Source: Suillus spraguei
Taxonomy: Eukaryota; Basidiomycota; Agaricomycetes; Boletales; Suillaceae
NCBI GenBank assembly: GCA_016800925.1
Contig: JABCPU010000889.1
Location: forward strand, 1-22,524
DNA: 22,524 bases
Direction: 5' to 3'
Shown here in pieces: positions 18,931-22,524 of this stretch (its first letter is position 1; each line of letters opens with the position of its first letter). Under the pieces are notes generated by a model that worked only from the letters and a program-made list of their open reading frames with translations, searched no databases and was not told the DNA's origin. The position numbers and the translations under genes were made by a program.

Positions 18931-19480
18931 GCACTGTCAGTATATAATACTAACATTGTGGCCTTCAAGTAATTGGTGCCAACTTAGAGGTGTGCTTAGA
19001 GTCATTATCTCATTGAAGGAAGTGTCTTCTCTATTAATCCATGACTCCTACATGCTTCTTAGCAAACATCTATCTAAAATGGAAATGAAACACTCTGTAT
19101 TTATCATCCTCTCATTCACAGAAAATATTTGTCCTATGTGGCCTCATACCATCAAGTTTCATCCTCCAAACATAAGTCTTTGTTTAACTTCTTTTGCTTC
19201 CAGTAGATCTCCTGCCTTTTTTCACAAATTTTTCAGCTTCATGACCCCTTACTATGTATTTTGGTCTCATCTGACAAGATAACCAATTTCCAGTCATAAC
19301 AGTCCAGTACTGATGCTTTAAAGCAAAAGTTTATCTTGTCTTTATATGAGTTGGAGATAGAAGAGAGTTTTCATTCTGCATTACAGCTTTAAGATTGGAC
19401 ACCTTGAGGGTATTACTGACTGTCTGAGCTGAGAGAGTAGTGGAGATGATGGAATCAATGATTTTGATAGACTTAGTAGC
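18719..19480 (-). pseudogene. Tc1-type transposase, many stops and frameshifts
   Basis: Minus-strand relic recognisable by comparison with the intact copy at 21818-22524. LKHQYWTV and ILSDETKI carry the first catalytic Asp, FGG-NLMV matches FGGGSLMVWG, DNDSKHTSK carries the second Asp, and IKYLWQLLKK-type sequence and a diverged KGGHTKY end follow. The N-terminal part near 19400-19480 resembles the DNA-binding region only weakly. Stops and frame changes throughout exclude function. Confidence 0.8.
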
Positions 19481-19494
19481 ATTAATGACCTGCC

Positions 19495-19817
19495 CAGTTA
19501 GAATATAATGAATAAGATATCTTTTGTCATATACAGTGAGCTTTCAAGTTAGCTATGAAATGGTTTTAAACTCACAATATTAGTGTTCTATAATGGCCAG
19601 AATAGTCCAAGACCTCAAATCTATTAAATATCTCTGGCAATTACTCAAGAAATTGCATACAGCCTATTAAAATTCACCACAGAGGCTATTTCAGCTATAG
19701 GACAGAGTTGCAGCAGGGTGGAGCAAGATAGCTAAGGAGGAATATCAGAAATGGATAGATAATATGTTTAGAAGAGTGGCATAAGTGATTAGAGCAAAAG
19801 GAGGTCACACAAAGTAT
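19495..19817 (+). pseudogene. C-terminal half of a Tc1-type transposase, inverted
   Basis: On plus, FKLAMKWF, THNISVL and WP lead into DLKSIKYLWQLLKKLHTAY and end RAKGGHTKY, the C-terminal half of the same family as the minus-strand relic. The two relics lie head to head. From 19604 on it is near-identical to the left arm; before 19604 the two copies are far more diverged. Confidence 0.8.
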
Positions 19818-19929
19818 CAGAATTATAGAGATTGTGTTGGTCAAACTGAAAGTCAAAAAATGTCCAATGAGTCATCAAATTAAAATGACCATATATTCGC
19901 ACAGTGTGAGTGGATTTCCACACCATAGG
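19604..19929 (-). repeat. Right arm of about 325-bp inverted repeat
   Basis: Inverted partner of 18608-18930. The two arms are separated by 673 bp of diverged Tc1 sequence. Confidence 0.9.
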
Positions 19930-19968
19930 GGTGAGTATTCACTATCATTTGCTGACAAAGGGTGCAAC

Positions 19969-20542
19969 TGTCATATACCATACTTCTGATCTCAGATCCG
20001 ATCTGATCTGATTGATCCTACTTCCGCCCAGTCCACAGATCCTGTCCGGATCACCCATCTGAAAGTGCCCACTTCTTGCACTCTAACTCCCTTGTGGATA
20101 TCTGCGTCTATCTCCTTTCATCATTCCTCCTGTTTCCAGTATTCTGGCTGTGTATATTTCCGTCCTGTTTCACTGATCCGTTACCTGTGTTTCATTTCTG
20201 ACTTGTGCTTACTGATCCGCTGTGCATTAACTAATAGACTTCCGTTATACATCGTACATAGCCCTCGGTCCTGGACTCGTTGATTATCCATGCTAGTTAC
20301 TTACAGTATATAAACCACTTGTAGATCTCTGTAGAACCTTAGCTCAAATATCATCTTAGATTCTGCTCATTCTGTTCCTCCAGACTTGAGTTACTTCCAA
20401 CTCCAGTTTATCTTCCGAGACTTAGGATTGATTCCTACAGTCTACATCTCCTACTCTACCTTCGGTAGTCTACCTCTGTTAGTTTCTAGTTAAGGGACTC
20501 ATTCTGATACTAGTTTTAATCCTCATTCCATCTCCACATTCC
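19969..20542 (+). mobile_element. LTR fragment, family B, copy 2
   Basis: Begins TGTCATATACCATA like copy 1 and aligns with 14797-15379 throughout, including the TATATAAA box (20307-20314) and TTAACTAATAGACTTCC. Similarity ends after ACATTCC at 20542; the last 180 bases of copy 1 have no counterpart. The 3' end is therefore replaced or deleted. Confidence 0.85.
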
Positions 20543-21577
20543 GGTGTAGTGAACAAAGTCACGCTGACCATGAAAGTGCCGTTTTACACAAGTGTCTTGT
20601 TACTGCCTACAGCAGCTACCGAGAAAACCCCTATAGCGAGCATTAGCCTTTTTCGCTTTGCTGGTACCATTTTCGCTCTGTGGATCCTTGCCCCTTACTG
20701 AATCTTGCTACTGATGTCCTCCTGTCCATTCCATTTCCATCTAAGATCCATTGGTGCGTAGCATATTCATTTCCGCCGTTACTAAAGCTACGGCAAGACT
20801 TACCTTACCTTCTGTGACACCGCTTGCTTGCTGCGTGCCTCTTAGCTAAATATCTCTATCTTGCTACTGTTCTCGCTATGTATTCCGGTGTAATGAACAT
20901 ATTGGCACTGGGCTTAAAACCCTATCTTTTGACACTCGTCTCACGTCTATAGGAGTTACCACTTGTCCATGGCCGTCTTACCCCTTTAGCATTGCTGGCA
21001 GCATCCCATGCTTACCGCACACCATACCGACTGCCACACCTTGTTCCACGTACCGATGTCCTCCCATGTCCTTGCTGCATCTGCATAGCTCCATTTGGTG
21101 CGTCATTTGTTTTATGTCTGTTATCACTGATTCCATGGCAAGTCTTATTACATGTTGCCTCGTGCTATGTTTACATGTGGCGGTTACTATACTTGAGCAC
21201 TACTGATCTTGCCTAGAGCATTCCGAGTACATACAATTTAGGATATAAGCACCGCGTACCCTGCACAATACAGTACCTGATTTTACCCCATTGCACGTAC
21301 TATAGGTCAGGATTATTGTCTAGCTCTGGATCTACCCAGTAGTAGACTTAGTCTTTAAAGTTCCTTATCGCTCGTTAATCAATCACGCTCGTTCTCTGTT
21401 ACCGCTGGCATACCGCTAAACTTTTGATTGCTATTTTGACTGAACTTCTCACACACTGCTACCTTACCGCTGAAAGTACCACAGCCTTCTTTACTGTTTC
21501 TTCGCACTGCTTGCAATCTTACTGCTACCGCTGATATCACCGCTCGTCACCACTCGCTCACATTACTGTTTCAAGTA
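20543..21577. other. Unassigned C/T-rich sequence
   Basis: No convincing gene. A 17-bp motif (TTCCGGTGTAGTGAACA) at 20539 recurs at 20883 with one change, and short TACCGCT-type words recur near 21410-21540. It could be a longer family-B LTR variant or internal retroelement sequence. Confidence 0.4.
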
Positions 21578-21792
21578 CAGTGGCTCAAAAAACTGTCCGC
21601 ATGTTTTGGCATTTTTCACTATCTATAATATTGTGTGAGAACAAACAAATGCCTCAAAAGCATGCTTATACCACATTGTAGTATGGCTTCAGGGCTTTCA
21701 TTTGAGCCCTACACCGTGGGAATCGGTGGAGATATGGTGGAGATACAAGGCTCACAAAATGGTGACTCATGCGGACAGTTTTTTGACTCAAG
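21578..21792. mobile_element. 215-bp module with Tc1-type inverted ends and TA flanks
   Basis: CAGTGGCTCAAAAAACTGTC at the left and its inverted counterpart (CATGCGGACAGTTTTTTGAC, then TCAAG) at the right, with TA on both outer sides (21576-21577 and 21793-21794). On these facts it could be a small Tc1-type MITE. The relic at 18480 has the same arrangement between its outer end and its transposase, so it may instead be the normal 3' end of this Tc1 family. Confidence 0.75.
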
Positions 21793-21817
21793 TATTTTAC
21801 AGTAATAACCAGGTATT

Positions 21818-22524
21818 CTAGTATTTTGTATGACCTCCCTTGGCTTTAATTACTGCCTCTATCCTTCTAGGCATACTCTCAATTAATTTCTGGCAATCCT
21901 CAGCTGTGATCTTCCCCCATTCCACTGCTACTCTCTCCCAAAGCTCCCATACTCCTTTAGGGGGGTTTTCATAGGCTTGAAGCTTTTTCTTGAGTGTTCC
22001 CCAGAGATATTCAATGACATTGACATCAGGAGACTGTGCTGGCCAGTCAAGAACATTGATGTTATGTTCTTCAAACCATTCCCTAGCTCTTCTGGATGTG
22101 TGCTTGGGATCATTATCCTGTTGGAAAATGATATCTTCTTCATCAATCCCTGATTCTGCCAAGCTAGGCAGCAAGTGGTCATTTAAAATGTCCACATACT
22201 GCTCAGCATTCATCTTCCCCTCAACCTCAGCAAGCATTCCCACACCATTCCATCCCATACAGCCCCATACCATTAAAGAACCTCCTCCAAACTTGACAGT
22301 CCCATTAACCTCTCTGTCTGTTAGGCCATCTCCCTTCTTTTTCCATACATACACCTTCCCATCTGACCCAATCCTATTGATTTTGGTCTCATCTGACCAT
22401 ATAACACGCTTCCAGTCCTCTACAGTCCAGTGTTGATGAGCTAAGGCAAAGGCTAGTCTTCTCTGCCTATGTTTGATGGAGAGAAGAGGCTTTTTCTTCT
22501 TTGTTACTGCCTTGAGATGAGCTA
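21818..22524 (-). CDS. Tc1/mariner transposase, DD34E, cut by window edge
   Basis: Open on minus from the right edge to TAG at 21820-21818, giving 234 residues without a start. It has VIWSDETK (first Asp, residue 44 of the visible part), FGGGSLMVWGCMGW, FQQDNDPKHTSR (second Asp, residue 136) and QSPDVNVIEYLWG (Glu, residue 171), with 34 residues between the second Asp and Glu, as in Tc1-like enzymes. It ends PRRIEAVIKAKGGHTKY. The N-terminal helix-turn-helix pair lies beyond the window. No stop or frameshift is seen, so this copy may encode active cut-and-paste transposase that targets TA sites. The Pro of the usual NPIE motif is Val here. Confidence 0.93.
   Translation of the reverse strand, partial: AHLKAVTKKKKPLLSIKHRQRRLAFALAHQHWTVEDWKRVIWSDETKINRIGSDGKVYVWKKKGDGLTDREVNGTVKFGGGSLMVWGCMGWNGVGMLAEVEGKMNAEQYVDILNDHLLPSLAESGIDEEDIIFQQDNDPKHTSRRAREWFEEHNINVLDWPAQSPDVNVIEYLWGTLKKKLQAYENPPKGVWELWERVAVEWGKITAEDCQKLIESMPRRIEAVIKAKGGHTKY

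Larger units (their letters stand above)
18480..19929 (-). mobile_element. Decayed Tc1/mariner element with inverted duplicated 3' ends
   Basis: Left end at 18480 (TGATGGCTCAAAAAGTGTC) follows a TA at 18478-18479 and resembles the end at 21578 (CAGTGGCTCAAAAAACTGTC). It contains a broken transposase on minus (19480-18719) and a second, partial one on plus (19495-19817), with near-identical inverted arms at 18608-18930 and 19604-19929. The right end beyond 19929 is not found, so the element is truncated or rearranged there. It interrupts the chromovirus integrase at 18478. Confidence 0.72.

Noticed and set aside
20992..21216. Plus-strand Cys/Leu-rich open frame
   Set aside because: Lies in repeat-like sequence without motif or context.

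Overview
The window looks like an accessory, transposon-dense stretch of a basidiomycete genome, most likely an Agaricomycete. The reasons are many short GT-AG introns of about 45-70 nt, a hexose transporter split into 22 small exons, a CT-rich leader before its ATG, PIF/Harbinger elements with a separate DNA-binding ORF, Ty3/Gypsy chromovirus remnants and Tc1/mariner elements. Only one ordinary host gene is well supported, the MFS sugar transporter at 9306-12129. Its reading frame is broken once by a missing base in a C run.

Layout. Bases 1-2200 hold two diverged tandem copies of a locus on the minus strand for a single-pass membrane protein with an Arg-rich juxtamembrane stretch; the second copy keeps a PPAY tail and both look decayed. 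Bases 2200-3647 hold no gene I can name. Bases 3651-7562 are an end-to-end PIF/Harbinger element with TAA target duplications, matching terminal repeats, a helper ORF on plus, a DDE nuclease on minus with two frameshifts, and a 73-bp tandem repeat between the convergent ORFs. Bases 7563-9305 are intergenic with an imperfect 150-190 bp duplication upstream of the transporter. A 537-bp MITE with perfect 39-bp terminal repeats (12265-12801) follows the transporter.

From 13290 onward the sequence is nested mobile DNA. A second Harbinger-type nuclease (13290-14374) has an in-frame TGA and is cut by an LTR (family A) at 14375. That LTR carries another LTR (family B) inside it. To its right on the minus strand lie a purine tract, a decayed zinc-knuckle ORF interrupted by a solo family-A LTR with AGCAA duplications, and then a decayed Gypsy integrase tail plus chromodomain interrupted by a solo family-C LTR with GAAAT duplications. 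In both cases removing the LTR and one duplication restores the reading frame across the site. A Tc1 relic (18480-19929) interrupts the integrase further upstream and has near-identical inverted arms of about 325 bp. A second family-B LTR piece (19969-20542), an unassigned C/T-rich kilobase, and a Tc1 transposase with an intact DD34E triad running off the right edge complete the window.

The genes do not form one pathway. The coherent story is successive insertion: chromovirus first, then solo LTRs and Tc1 elements into it, beside a sugar transporter flanked on both sides by transposons. All calls come from reading the sequence and from family motifs; no database search was run.
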